64,000 nt of DNA from Flavobacteriales bacterium (GCA_016705955.1 JADJKO010000010.1:135197-199196), one strand, 5' to 3'; counted from the first letter of the stretch, positions 52,701 through 62,406 are shown. The notes: a model not told the origin generated them from the sequence alone. Translations and numbers: made by a program.

Positions 52701-55700
52701 GTTGTTCTCATCGAACACCAGAATGGTGACGATATCCGTGGTGAGCGGGTTCGCACACGGACCGTTGCTCACCGTCCACTGGAAGATGTGTTCACCGATC
52801 TCAAGACCCGTCACTGCGGAAGCGGGATCGTTCGGGTTGGAAAGAACGCCTGTTCCGCTCACCACCGTCCATGTGCCCACTGCGGGGAAGATGATCGCGC
52901 TGCCTTGCAGGTTGGTGCTCGCGGTGGTTCCCGTGGGTGTGCAGAGTTCCTGATCCACACCCGCGTCCGCGATCGGGTTCAACTCATCATACAAGGTGAT
53001 GACGAGCTGATCGCTCGTGAGTCCGTTCGGACACGCACCATTGTCCACGGTCCACTCCACGATGATCACACCGACACCGAGGTTGGTGATCGTGGTGTTC
53101 GGGCTATTCGGGTCCGTGACGGTACCCTGGCCGCTCACTACGGTCCACGTACCGATGGCCGGGAAGGTGACGGGGCTCGCGGTCAGTTGCGCTGTGGTAC
53201 CACCGCTTGTGCACAGATCCTGATCAGCTCCGGCGTTCGCGCTCGGGTTGGTCTCGTCGAACACTTGGATGCTCACCTGATCGGTGGTGAGTCCGTTCGC
53301 GCATGGCCCGTTGCTCACGGTCCATTGAAAGATGCTTTCGCCGATGGAGAGATCGAAGACCATCGTGTTCGGATCGTTCGCGTTGGCGATCGTTCCGGTG
53401 CCGCTTACCAGTGTCCACGTTCCAACTGAAGGGAAGGTCACCGGGCTACCAGCGAGTGTGGCATCCGTGACGTTCGGCGTACAGAGTTCCTGATCCGGAC
53501 CCGCGTTCGCATCGGCGTTCACATCACTGAAGACGAAGATGCTCACAATGTCGATACTGCCCGAGTTCTCGCAAGGTCCGTTGTCGATCGTCCACATGAA
53601 CACGTTCTCACCCACAGCGAGGTTCGTGATCAACGTGTTCGGATCATTCGCGTCGGCGATATCACCTTGCCCACTCACGAGCGACCATGTTCCGAAGGCA
53701 GGAACGATCAACGTATTGCCTGCGAGGTTCGTGCTGGTCTGCGGCGTACACATCTCCTGATCAGGACCGGCATCCGAAGGCGGGTTGTTGATGTCGTACA
53801 GGAAGATGGTCACCTGATCCTGCGTCAAGCTGTTCACACATGGACCGTTGCTCAAGGTCCATTGGAAGATGTTGATGCCCACAGCGATGTTGGTGATCGT
53901 GGTGGTCGGTGAGGTCGGGTCGGTGATCGTCGCAGAACCGCCCACCAAGGTCCACAGGCCAGTGGCCGGGAAGATCGGCGTGTTGCCGAACAAGGTGGTG
54001 ATGGTGGTGGGCGTACAGAGATCCTGGTCCTGGCCGGCATCCGCCACCGGGCTGTTCGCATCAAAGACGAAGATGCTCACGAGATCCGTGGTCGGTTCGC
54101 CGCACGGACCGTTGCTCACGGTCCACTCGAACACGTTCTCCCCTACGGCGAGGTCCGATATTCCACTTGTTGGTGAACCCGGAGTGGTGATGGTGCCTTG
54201 GCCACTGACCAAGGTCCACACACCGGTGGCCGGGAAGATCACGTTGCTACCCGCCATGGTCACGGTGCTTTGCGGCGTGCAGATCTCCTGATCCGGACCA
54301 GCGTTCGCTGGCGGGTTCAGCTCGTCGAACACGCGCACGGCCACATCATCGGTGGTGGTGCCGCACGGTCCATTGCTGATGTTCCACTGGAAGATGTGCT
54401 CACCGACCGGTAGGCCGGTTACCGTGGTGTTCGGGTCGGAAGGATCGGTGATCGTGCCGAAGCCGCTCAGTTGGAACCAGAATCCTTCAGCGGGGAATGT
54501 CGCAGGATTCCCGCTCAGCGTAACGCTGCTCGTCGGCGTGCAGATCTCGATGTCATCACCGGCGTCCGCATCAACCTGCAGGTTGTCATACACGAAGATG
54601 CTCACGAGATCGGTGGTGATCGGGTTCACGCAGGGACCGTTGTTCACCGTCCACTGGAATACGTTCTCACCGATGCTCAAGCCCGTGACGAAGCTGTTCG
54701 GGTTGTTGGGGTTCGTAGGTGTACCGGTTCCGCTCACCAAGGTCCATGTTCCCACCGCTGGGCTGATGATGATGCTTCCTTGCAAGGTGGTGGTGACCGT
54801 CGGGAAACAGAGCTGCTGGTCGTTGCCCGCATTCGCTACCGGGTTCAGCGCATTGAACACGCGGATGCGAACCTCGTCCGTCGTCGTCGCGCAATTGCCG
54901 TTCACGATCGTCCACGCGTAGGTGTGCGTACCCACGGGCAGGTTGCTGATCGTGGTGTTCGGGTTGTTCACGTTCGCCACAACTCCACCCGCTCCGCCGG
55001 TCAAGGTCCATGTACCGATCGCGGAACCGACCACACTGTTGGCAGCCATGCTCACGCTGTTCGTCGGCGTGCATACATCCACATCGGGACCCGCGTTCGC
55101 GGCTGGCGCATCATTATCATAGAGGAACACGGTCACCTGATCCGTGGTGATCGGGTTCAGGCAGGCACCGTTGTTCACCTGCCACTGGAATACGTTCGCG
55201 CCGATCGCCAATCCGCTGACCCCTGTTGTGGGTGTATTCGGGCTGGTGATCGTTCCGCTGCCGCTAATGAGCGTCCACGTTCCCACAGCGGGGATGATCA
55301 GTGAACTGCCGACCAAGGTGGTGCTCGTGGAAGGCGTGCAGATCTGCTGATCCGGACCAGCGTTCGCCACCGGGTTGTTAGGGTCGTACACGAGCACGGT
55401 CATGTTGTCCGTGGTGATCCCGCATGCTCCGTTGTTGATGCTCCAACGTAGGATGTTCACGCCGATGGACAAGCCGTTGGCCGTGGTCGTCGGGCTGGCT
55501 GCGTTCGTGAAGTTGGCCGTGCCTTGGACCACGCTCCAACTGCCGGTGGCCACGCCCGTTGGCGTATTCGCGGCCAGGGTGATGGTGCTCGCGGTTCCGC
55601 AAACACTTTGATCAGGTCCGGCATTGGCTGCTTGTGCATCGCCATCGGCCAACGTGATCGTCATCGGATCGCTGGTGACACCGTTCGGACAGGGACCATT

Positions 55701-58700
55701 GGTCACGGTCCAAACGAATTGGCTCACACCCACACCGATGCCCGTGATACTCGTGAGCGGATCGTTCGGACTCACGATCGTGGCCGCAGGTCCGAACGCT
55801 TGCGACCAGGTTCCTTGTGCGGGGAAGATCACCGCACTGCCCTGCATCGTGGTGCTCGTAACCGGTGTGCAGAAACTCTGGTTATCACCCGCGTTCGCGA
55901 CCGCATTGTTCGGGTCGTAAACGAAGATGCTCATCTGGTCGGTGGTGATCCCCGTGCAGGGTCCGTTGTCCACCGTCCATTGGAAGATGTTCTGTCCTAC
56001 CTGAAGACCCGTGATCGTGGTGGTCGGGCTGTTGGCACTGGTGATCGTTCCGGTACCGGTCACCAACGTCCAAGTTCCCACCGCAGGGCTGATGATGTTG
56101 CTGCCGACCATCGTCGTGGATCCGTTCGTTGTACACAACGATTGATCAGGGCCAGCGTTGGCCAACGGATTGCTGAAGTCGTACACGCGGATGGTCACAT
56201 CATCGGTGGTGATCCCCGTGGCGCAAGGCCCGTTGTCCACCGTCCATCGGAACACGTGCGTACCCACGATCAGGTTGCTGACCATCGTGGTCGGGCTGTT
56301 CACGTCAGCGATCGTGATCCCCAGCGCTGCGGAGACGATGGTCCATGTCCCTGTTGCCGGGAAGGTGACCGCACTCGCACTCATGAACACCACGTTCGGT
56401 GCTACCGGCACGCAAATGCTCTGATCAGGACCCGCGTTCGCGATCGGGTTGTTCGGATCGTAGTTCAGGATCGTCACGTCATCACTGCTCGATCCGCACG
56501 GTCCGTTGTTCACCGTCCAACGCAGCGTTACACTTCCAGTGCCGAGACCAGTGATCGCGGTCGCAGCACCGTTCGGGCTACCGATCGTCGCTGTTCCACT
56601 TACTACCGTCCATGTACCTACCGCTGGTGCAGCCACGGCGTTCGCCGCCATCACCGTGCTCGTTTCACCGCAGAGCGATTGATCCGGACCTGCGTTCGCA
56701 ACGGCTACTGCGGGATCGAACAAGGTGATGGTGACATCACTCGTGGTCACTGCGCCTGGGCAAGGACCGTTGTTCGTGGTCCATCGATACACGTTCGCTC
56801 CGAGCGCCATGCCTGTTACGGTCGTCGTCGGGCTGTTCGCATTCGCGAACACACCGGCTCCGCTGATCAATGTCCATGTGCCGGAGGCGGGTGCTGTTGG
56901 CGTATTGGCCGCGAGGGTCACGCTGGCAACGGGTGCACAGAGGTTCTGGTTCGGACCCGCATTGGCCACCGCGGCATTGCGATCGAAGATCCGGATCACC
57001 ACATCATCCGTGGACGTGGGCGGTACGCAGGGACCGTTGTTCACTGTCCAGCGCAGTGTGTGCGTTCCCACCGCCATGTTGGTCACAGTAGTGGTCGGGC
57101 TTCCGGGTGTGGTGATCACCGCACCGGCCGGCCCGCTGATGATCGTCCAGAGACCGACGGCAGGTGCGGTAGCCGCACTTGCCGCCATGGTTGCACTGGC
57201 TACACCTGTAGCACCAACACTACACAATGCAATGTCCGGACCCGCATTGGAAAGCGGGGTGTTCGGATCGAAGCGCGTGATGGTGACCTGGCTCGTGGTG
57301 ACGCCATTCGCGCAAGGACCATTGTTCACCGTCCATTGGAACACGTTGTTCCCGATGGTCAAGCCGCTCACAGCCGTGGTCGGGCTGTTGGCAACCGTAA
57401 ATGTTCCGGTACCACTGACCACGGACCACACGCCGGTCGCTGGGGTTATCGGCGTGTTTCCGGCTAGGGTCGTGGCGGCGGAGCACACCTGTTGGTTCGG
57501 TCCGGCATTCGCGTTCGGACTCGCCGGGTTGAACAAGGTCACGATCACATCATCCACTGAGGTCGGCGGCACGCATGGGCCATTGCTGATCGTCCAACGG
57601 AAGGTGTTCACACCGATGCTTAAGCCGCTCACCGAGGTTGTCGGGCTAGCTGCATTCGCGAAGGTCCCGGTGCCGTTCTGCACCGTCCACGCGCCGGTCG
57701 CAGGGAAGATCAATGCATTGCCCGCAAGGTTCGCGGTGGTGGTGGGCGCACAGAGTTGCTGGTCAGGTCCGGCGTTCGCAGCAGCTTGAACATTGCTGTA
57801 CACGAATACCGTTACTTGATCATTGGTCGGTGTACCACAAGGACCGTTGTTGATGGACCAACGGAAGGTGTTCGCACCAACGCCGAGACCACTTACCGAT
57901 GTGGTGGGGCTGTTCGCATTCGCAAAGGCTCCTGTACCACTGATCAGGGTCCACGTTCCAACAGCAGGGCTTGCAGCGGTGTTGGCCGCAAGTGAAGTGC
58001 TTGTGCTCGGCAGGCAAACACTCTGGTCCGGACCCGCATTGGCCGCAGCTTGTGCCGGGTTGTAGCTGGTGATGATGACATCATCACTCGTGGTTCCGCA
58101 GGTACCATAGTTCACCGTCCAGCGGAAGGTGTTCACCCCGACCGTAAGACCGGTGACAGTGGAGGTCGGACTGTTCGCATTGCCGAATGTACCCGTACCA
58201 TTCACCACGGTCCATGTGCCGGGGACCGCGAAGGGCAACAGCCCAGCAAGTGTTGCCGAGCTTCCGCAGACGTTCTGGTCCGGCCCTGCATTGGACGGTG
58301 TGAACGGCGGCGTGACCTGCACTGAGAACCCGAAATTGTTCAAGCCGACCAACGGACAAGCATTGTCCTGCACATTCACCGAGAAGAGGTTCTGCCCGAT
58401 GTTGGCGGCAGTCGGTGTCCAGCAGAATGTTCCCACCGGTAACGGACCCGCAGTGGTGGTGAAGGTGCCTGACGGAATACCGTTGTTCCAGGCCATGGTC
58501 ACCACTTGACCCGCATCGCCATCGCTGCTGTTCACCGTGAAGCAGAAGCTCTGGCCCGCGCAAACCGAATAACTATAGCTGCCCGTTCCGTTCACCCCGC
58601 TCACCTGCGGCAGGTTGTTGCTACAGGCGATGATCGCGAATTGCACGTCGCGGATGTACTCGCCGATCTGCACACCGTTCCGGAACTCACGTACCAGAAC

Positions 58701-59531
58701 CGTCACCACACTGAACTGTTGGATGCTCGGCGTGAAGGTGATCGTACCGGTGACCGGGTTGATCTGGACCGCGTTCGCGCCGCCGCTGGTAATGATCGGT
58801 TGTAGCGCGGTGTAACCGGCACTATATGGTATGGCACTTCCATTCGCGCCTAAAGCACCTGTCAAGGAGAAGGCAAGTGAGTCGCCATCCACATCATTGA
58901 ACCCGTGGTTGTAGCTCACTGCTTGGCCAACACATGCGAAAGGCGTCGGGGTATTGAGGTAGCGGGGTGAGTTGTTGCACGGGGCCGCGACCTGGTTCAA
59001 CTGCGCATACAGATAGAGGTTGCGTGAACCGGGATTGTTCAAGGAGGTGATCGCATTGTTCCGGCAGCACAGGTCCCAGTCGATGATCCAGTCCGAACCG
59101 CAACCCGCATAGGCGCTCAAATTCACCACCGCACTGAACCGGTAGCGCTCGATACCATACTGTGCAGATGAATTCGTGCAGCGATCCGCAGCTCCGAAGC
59201 ACAGGGGTGTGACCACATCCACGCCATCCAAGCTGAAGCACGGATTCAATGTGGTGTTGCACGTCGTGCTACGCAACCGGAACTGGCGCCCGTTGCTACA
59301 GTTGGTGGGCGCGGCCACCCCGTTGCAATCACGATAGAAATTCAATTGCACACGATAGATGCCCGTACCGATGCACTCATAGGTCAGTTCACCACCCATG
59401 GCGTGCGTGGCATGCGCCTCGCTCTGCCAAAGCAGCAGCGCAGCGACCACGGGGATCAGGTTGCGGAAGAAGGAGATCAGTGCGCTACCCGCTTTGCGGG
59501 CCGCGATCGAAACGCGTCGTTGTTCTGCCAT
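49785..59531 (-). CDS. Giant repetitive adhesin (3248 residues) with gliding motility-associated C-terminal domain
   Basis: ATG 59531 gives a long signal peptide (FFRNLIPVVAALLLWQSEAH, then ATHA). The N-terminal module (about residues 45-450) begins GGELTYECIGTGIYRVQLNF then YRDCNG, a conserved head of Bacteroidota surface proteins. It is followed by 31 tandem repeats of about 88 residues, each beginning 'NAGPDQxLCTPxTxTTLAGN' and ending 'WTVxNGPCG..TDxVTIxVYD'. Each repeat has one Cys in each of these motifs, suggesting a disulfide. The C-terminus is the gliding-associated sorting domain (TIPDAYSPNGDGVNDLFVIL; NRWGNKVYEA; YYVLTLGDGSDAYTGFIYLR), which routes the protein through T9SS. The downstream PorP/SprF gene supports an SprB-like role in adhesion or gliding. 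The longer open frame to 59795 is not protein-like. Confidence 0.93.
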   Translation of the reverse strand: MAEQRRVSIAARKAGSALISFFRNLIPVVAALLLWQSEAHATHAMGGELTYECIGTGIYRVQLNFYRDCNGVAAPTNCSNGRQFRLRSTTCNTTLNPCFSLDGVDVVTPLCFGAADRCTNSSAQYGIERYRFSAVVNLSAYAGCGSDWIIDWDLCCRNNAITSLNNPGSRNLYLYAQLNQVAAPCNNSPRYLNTPTPFACVGQAVSYNHGFNDVDGDSLAFSLTGALGANGSAIPYSAGYTALQPIITSGGANAVQINPVTGTITFTPSIQQFSVVTVLVREFRNGVQIGEYIRDVQFAIIACSNNLPQVSGVNGTGSYSYSVCAGQSFCFTVNSSDGDAGQVVTMAWNNGIPSGTFTTTAGPLPVGTFCWTPTAANIGQNLFSVNVQDNACPLVGLNNFGFSVQVTPPFTPSNAGPDQNVCGSSATLAGLLPFAVPGTWTVVNGTGTFGNANSPTSTVTGLTVGVNTFRWTVNYGTCGTTSDDVIITSYNPAQAAANAGPDQSVCLPSTSTSLAANTAASPAVGTWTLISGTGAFANANSPTTSVSGLGVGANTFRWSINNGPCGTPTNDQVTVFVYSNVQAAANAGPDQQLCAPTTTANLAGNALIFPATGAWTVQNGTGTFANAASPTTSVSGLSIGVNTFRWTISNGPCVPPTSVDDVIVTLFNPASPNANAGPNQQVCSAATTLAGNTPITPATGVWSVVSGTGTFTVANSPTTAVSGLTIGNNVFQWTVNNGPCANGVTTSQVTITRFDPNTPLSNAGPDIALCSVGATGVASATMAASAATAPAVGLWTIISGPAGAVITTPGSPTTTVTNMAVGTHTLRWTVNNGPCVPPTSTDDVVIRIFDRNAAVANAGPNQNLCAPVASVTLAANTPTAPASGTWTLISGAGVFANANSPTTTVTGMALGANVYRWTTNNGPCPGAVTTSDVTITLFDPAVAVANAGPDQSLCGETSTVMAANAVAAPAVGTWTVVSGTATIGSPNGAATAITGLGTGSVTLRWTVNNGPCGSSSDDVTILNYDPNNPIANAGPDQSICVPVAPNVVFMSASAVTFPATGTWTIVSAALGITIADVNSPTTMVSNLIVGTHVFRWTVDNGPCATGITTDDVTIRVYDFSNPLANAGPDQSLCTTNGSTTMVGSNIISPAVGTWTLVTGTGTITSANSPTTTITGLQVGQNIFQWTVDNGPCTGITTDQMSIFVYDPNNAVANAGDNQSFCTPVTSTTMQGSAVIFPAQGTWSQAFGPAATIVSPNDPLTSITGIGVGVSQFVWTVTNGPCPNGVTSDPMTITLADGDAQAANAGPDQSVCGTASTITLAANTPTGVATGSWSVVQGTANFTNAASPTTTANGLSIGVNILRWSINNGACGITTDNMTVLVYDPNNPVANAGPDQQICTPSTSTTLVGSSLIIPAVGTWTLISGSGTITSPNTPTTGVSGLAIGANVFQWQVNNGACLNPITTDQVTVFLYDNDAPAANAGPDVDVCTPTNSVSMAANSVVGSAIGTWTLTGGAGGVVANVNNPNTTISNLPVGTHTYAWTIVNGNCATTTDEVRIRVFNALNPVANAGNDQQLCFPTVTTTLQGSIIISPAVGTWTLVSGTGTPTNPNNPNSFVTGLSIGENVFQWTVNNGPCVNPITTDLVSIFVYDNLQVDADAGDDIEICTPTSSVTLSGNPATFPAEGFWFQLSGFGTITDPSDPNTTVTGLPVGEHIFQWNISNGPCGTTTDDVAVRVFDELNPPANAGPDQEICTPQSTVTMAGSNVIFPATGVWTLVSGQGTITTPGSPTSGISDLAVGENVFEWTVSNGPCGEPTTDLVSIFVFDANSPVADAGQDQDLCTPTTITTLFGNTPIFPATGLWTLVGGSATITDPTSPTTTITNIAVGINIFQWTLSNGPCVNSLTQDQVTIFLYDINNPPSDAGPDQEMCTPQTSTNLAGNTLIVPAFGTWSLVSGQGDIADANDPNTLITNLAVGENVFMWTIDNGPCENSGSIDIVSIFVFSDVNADANAGPDQELCTPNVTDATLAGSPVTFPSVGTWTLVSGTGTIANANDPNTMVFDLSIGESIFQWTVSNGPCANGLTTDQVSIQVFDETNPSANAGADQDLCTSGGTTAQLTASPVTFPAIGTWTVVSGQGTVTDPNSPNTTITNLGVGVIIVEWTVDNGACPNGLTSDQLVITLYDELNPIADAGVDQELCTPTGTTASTNLQGSAIIFPAVGTWTVVSGTGVLSNPNDPASAVTGLEIGEHIFQWTVSNGPCANPLTTDIVTILVFDENNPDADAGPDQQVCTPETSATMAGSANTFPAVGTWTVILGSGDIADANDPNTLITNLGLGVNIFQWEVYNGSCANSLTSDQVTITLFDAQAPEADAGPDQEFCFPDNSTTIIGNPPVGAAIGVWTLAGGAGDITDPNSPTTTVTNMPIGENIFRWTIASGTCVTTEDEVSIFIFDPQNPPAFAGLDQELCVPQDSVFMGGSSLIFPAQGTWSTLVGTGVPVNPNDPLTMISTLSIGVNTFQWSVYNGPCGSSLDEVTVILYDDTTAAANAGPDLETCLPITEIDMQGVMPPAPAQGTWTVIAGTGAFDDPNDPVTHVTGLTQGTNTFVWTLEWDPCPNNGILTDTVNVLIYNPNAPLANAGPDQNLCTPAPETAMAGNTPEIPGVGTWTQVLGATATIVSPNDPATLITGLDVGSYQFVWEIYNGMCGFGPPSRDTVQVDIFDSQAPPAQAGSDISWCTPTSTAVLTANDPIFPATGTWTSISGTGVIVDPSDPNTLITGLGVGQHDFLWTINNGACGSSSDGISVFIFDGNMEGASAGSDQELCTPTTNTTLAGSPATFPATGLWTVITGTGVFTDDTDPGTTVSGLSIGTNTFQWTLMNGPCGDTQDAVTITVFDASHPQANAGPDKELCTPTTSTTLSGSPITFPATGTWVFVTGTGNISDPNNPNATLSGLSVGTVVLQWTVDNGACGTTTDLVTIRIFDGQAAPAAAGPDQSYCTPITEQVTMLASTIAAPGIGTWTLVSGAGTIVQPNDPFTVITGLGLGANVFEWTVDNGECGSTSAEMTIMVYDGTVADANAGPSLQFCQDVTHTTLNAVPTTTTATGTWSLLSGHGTVEQPNDPASTVNGLQLGYNVFVWTVENGDCGSTSDTMTVFIKDCLTITIPDAYSPNGDGVNDLFVILNIESYPNNDFVVFNRWGNKVYEASPYTNQWDGTSQFGSAFKEGLPESTYYYVLTLGDGSDAYTGFIYLRR
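50090..58310 (-). repeat. 31 tandem coding repeats (about 264 bp each) within the giant adhesin
   Basis: I counted 31 occurrences of the 'AGPDQ.(L/V/I)C' motif or close variants (AGDNQ, AGPNQ, AGSDI, AGPSL). Mean spacing is about 88 codons. Central and C-terminal copies are most alike (CTPTTSTTLAGS; FPATGTWTLVSGTGTI), while the first and last are more divergent, as in repeats homogenised by recombination. Long plus-strand frames through this region are side effects of the repeated codons. Confidence 0.92.
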
Positions 59532-59991
59532 GTACCGACCAGCTTGTGAGCACCGGCCGGAACGATCGCGGGCCGAGGTCGGCCGATACCCGTTCTCGAC
59601 GGGATCCAGCGCGATCGCCGGTTGAGTGCTGGGCAAACCTAGACGCGCACTCTTGCGCTGCTCCTCGCGTGCATGCGCACTTGTCAACAGACGCATGTGG
59701 GACGATCCGTGGAATGCTGACCTCCATTGATCCGTCGATCGGATCCGTTGCGTCGATGGAATGAGCCGCTTCATCGGCTCTATACTTACGACCACCTAAT
59801 GTGGATCTTGATCAAGGAGTGGTCCTTCAACCATCCGTTCGTTCACTTGATCCCGAACCGAAGAACATGAATCTGATCCACTTCCCGGTTGGACCATTCG
59901 ACCTGCGGATCAGCATGATCCTTCGACAACGATCCATCCGTGATCGAACCCGGCACGATGATGGCGGTCCAACATGTGAATCCTCAAGATC

Positions 59992-60957
59992 ATGCGAACG
60001 ACCCTGCTTCCCTTCTCTCTTCTGCTCACCACTTTGGTCTGCGCCACTCCGCAGATCCCGGACAGCACCGGACTGCCGGGTGACAATTTCAGCCTACGTG
60101 GCGCTTTGGAACTTTTCAAGAACGCCAAGGACCTCGATGCATTCGAACAAGCGCTGAATACCGAGGCCAACCATGTGAACAACCTGGACCTCGATGCGAA
60201 CGGCGAGATCGACTACATCCATGTGAAGACCATCGCGGACGGTGACGCCCGCGTGATCGTCCTTCAAGTGGCCTTGGCCAAGGAGGATCTTCAGGATGTG
60301 GCGGCCGTCGAATTGGAGAAGACCGGTGATGCAGTGGCCATGATCCAGATACGGGGTGATGACGAATTGTATCCGGAAAGCACCATCATCGAACCGCAGG
60401 AGGAAGTGAAGGAAGGAGGTCGAAAGGCCGGTGGGCCATCGGCACCGGCGGTACAAGTGACCCTTTGGGTGAATGTGTGGATGTGGCCCGGTGTGCAGTG
60501 GTGCTACGGCCCGAGCTGGTACGGTTGGAGTTCCCCATGGTACTGGGGTTATTACCCGCAATGGTGGAGGCCATGGCGTCCGTTCGGTTGGGGGTATTTC
60601 TGGGGCTTCCCCCGACCCTACTACGGCTGGTACCATCCGGTTCACATCTGTCGCGTGGAGCAGGCACACAACATCTATGCGCATCGTCGGAGTGTATCAT
60701 CCACCGTGGTCCGGAACAACACCGTTGTCAGACAGCGCAGCAACGCGGGTGATGTGAAGCCGACAGCTCCAGTGCGGGATGCGAAACCCGGAAGGGTGAA
60801 TGATCCGGCCCGTAAACCGGCCAGGCCGACGGACAAGCCCGTCACCCGCCCGACGACCAAGCCGCGCACGACTCCGCAGAAGGCTCCGAGCCCGGCCAAG
60901 CAGCCAAGCCGGACCACGCCCCGGAAGGCGCCCGGCAATCACGGTGGAAAGCGATAG
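59992..60957 (+). CDS. Secreted Trp/Tyr-rich protein with a basic, Pro-rich tail
   Basis: The 321-residue product has a signal peptide (MRTTLLPFSLLLTTLVCAT), an N-terminal domain (about 25-140) containing an EF-hand-like loop (LDLDANGEIDYIHVKTIADG), a central segment of about 65 residues with more than 20 Trp or Tyr (VNVWMWPGVQWCYGPSWYGW; PWYWGYYPQWWRPW), and a C-terminal tail of about 90 residues rich in Lys, Arg, Pro and Thr (NDPARKPARPTDKPVTRPTT). This type of small envelope protein is widespread in Bacteroidota; function is unknown. The tail could bind polyanions, by inference. The 460 bases between 59532 and 59991 contain no other gene; this gene and the adhesin diverge from it. Confidence 0.78.
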   Translation: MRTTLLPFSLLLTTLVCATPQIPDSTGLPGDNFSLRGALELFKNAKDLDAFEQALNTEANHVNNLDLDANGEIDYIHVKTIADGDARVIVLQVALAKEDLQDVAAVELEKTGDAVAMIQIRGDDELYPESTIIEPQEEVKEGGRKAGGPSAPAVQVTLWVNVWMWPGVQWCYGPSWYGWSSPWYWGYYPQWWRPWRPFGWGYFWGFPRPYYGWYHPVHICRVEQAHNIYAHRRSVSSTVVRNNTVVRQRSNAGDVKPTAPVRDAKPGRVNDPARKPARPTDKPVTRPTTKPRTTPQKAPSPAKQPSRTTPRKAPGNHGGKR

Positions 60958-60982
60958 CGGAGTGGCCGGGGATCGTTGACCT

Positions 60983-61010
60983 CATGCGCGACCGACCGCG
61001 GTCGCGCATG
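60983..61010. terminator. Bidirectional terminator-like hairpin between convergent genes
   Basis: catgcgcgacc and ggtcgcgcatg form a perfect 11-bp stem with a six-base loop, midway between the stops at 60957 and 61027. A short T-rich stretch (ttgtgtg) follows on the plus strand. Confidence 0.65.
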
Positions 61011-61026
61011 TTGTGTGATCACGGCG

Positions 61027-62406
61027 CTAGTGTGATCGCTTCCGGTCCTGCTCGATCACGGATAGGATCTCGTTGATCGTCTTGGGCCGGGCGATGATGC
61101 GATGTTCGCGATCGAGCACGAAGTACTTCGGCGTGACGTTGATCTTCCACGTCTCCTTGTACATGATGCTGGCCGCTGTCGTGTTCGCGGGTGCCTTGCG
61201 CGCAGGATCCTGCATGAACGCTTGGTACACATTGTAAGGACAACCCACGTTGGTCCAGGTCAAGTGCTTCTCACGCACGAATGCTTTCCAATCCGCGAAC
61301 AAGGTGGCGTCGGTCGCGTCCGCGACGGCATACACGCCCACGCCTTGTTTCCGAAGCACCTGATCGTACTTCTCATGGAACGCAGGCAGCGCCTGTTTGC
61401 AATGGCCGCAATGCGGACTCCAGAACACCACGACCGTGTAGTCGTTCGCCATGTTGTGCAGGTCGATCCATTGGCGTGCGCTCGTATCCGCTAGGACCAG
61501 ACCGGGGGACACCGCCCCGACGATCAGTGGTGCCTTCGTCCGTGCCATTTCGCATACATGGTTCCGGATCGCATCCGGCATCCCGGACGGACCGGAGGGG
61601 ACATCCTTCGCACAGACATACTTCTGCGCCAAGTGCACATACAGCGCATCCATCCCCCGGTCATCCATGTTCTCATAGCGGTCGAAGACCTTCACCAACA
61701 GGAAGTGGATCACCGCCTTCGTGCCGTTGGTCCGTACGAGCAGATCGTCCACGTAACGTTCGATCGAGTCGGAATGGTCCGGCACCGCAACGGCGAGGAA
61801 TTCCTCGAAGCGGTTCTGCAGGTCCGGCGTGTTCACCATCCGCGCATCGCTCAGGTCGATCCCATCCCAGTAATGCATGCGGAAGTTGTGGTCGGTCATC
61901 ACGCTGTCCAACGTTCCGTTCTTCCGCAACACGGGATCGCGTGTCGCAGGTCCGCTCATGCGGATCATGCTGGCCACCAAGGTCTGTGCGTTCTTCTCCG
62001 CCAATGCGTGCAAGGCCGCTGCATTCTCCAGCGCTGTACCCAACCGCTTGCGTTCACGGAACAATTCATTCTCCACGCTCTGTACTACGGTGAGGTGGCC
62101 ATCGAGGTCCTTGCTGTCCGTGCGCAAGCGCACCAGCGGTTCGTTCAGGACCAACTCACAACGCTTCCCATTCCACAGCAGCGCATACTGGCCCGGCGCG
62201 TAACCCGTGGCGCGATCGAAGACCAGTTCGCCGTTCGCGTTCGCAACGGCCGTATCGCAATAGAACAAACGGTTACCATAGTAATTGGCGAGCATCACCG
62301 TGTCGTTGGCCAAGCCGTCCACCGTCACTTCCAAGCGACCGGCTTGCTGCGCCATCACAGCAGGGCCAACAAATAGCAGGACTAGGAACGAGAGTGCCTT
62401 TCGCAT
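61027..62406 (-). CDS. Periplasmic thioredoxin-like (TlpA-type) protein with DUF4369/DUF5106-like N-terminus
   Basis: The 459-residue protein has a signal peptide (MRKALSFLVLLFVGPAVMAQ), an N-terminal beta domain (about 20-120: LEVTVDGLANDTVMLANYYG), a helical middle (about 120-300) and a C-terminal thioredoxin domain with the redox motif VVFWSPHCGHCKQALPAF (CGHC near residue 333) and the cis-proline loop INVTPKYFVLD. This layout is common in Bacteroidota periplasmic reductases related to TlpA/ResA, which reduce disulfides in cytochrome c maturation or other secreted proteins. The specific target is not known. ATG 62406 gives the signal peptide; the open frame to 62760 is not protein-like. 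Confidence 0.9.
   Translation of the reverse strand: MRKALSFLVLLFVGPAVMAQQAGRLEVTVDGLANDTVMLANYYGNRLFYCDTAVANANGELVFDRATGYAPGQYALLWNGKRCELVLNEPLVRLRTDSKDLDGHLTVVQSVENELFRERKRLGTALENAAALHALAEKNAQTLVASMIRMSGPATRDPVLRKNGTLDSVMTDHNFRMHYWDGIDLSDARMVNTPDLQNRFEEFLAVAVPDHSDSIERYVDDLLVRTNGTKAVIHFLLVKVFDRYENMDDRGMDALYVHLAQKYVCAKDVPSGPSGMPDAIRNHVCEMARTKAPLIVGAVSPGLVLADTSARQWIDLHNMANDYTVVVFWSPHCGHCKQALPAFHEKYDQVLRKQGVGVYAVADATDATLFADWKAFVREKHLTWTNVGCPYNVYQAFMQDPARKAPANTTAASIMYKETWKINVTPKYFVLDREHRIIARPKTINEILSVIEQDRKRSH

Noticed and set aside
51741..57789. Very long plus-strand reading frames (up to about 650 codons) opposite the giant adhesin
   Set aside because: They repeat with the same period as the minus-strand repeats, contain no domain or signal, and follow from repeated codons lacking reverse stops.
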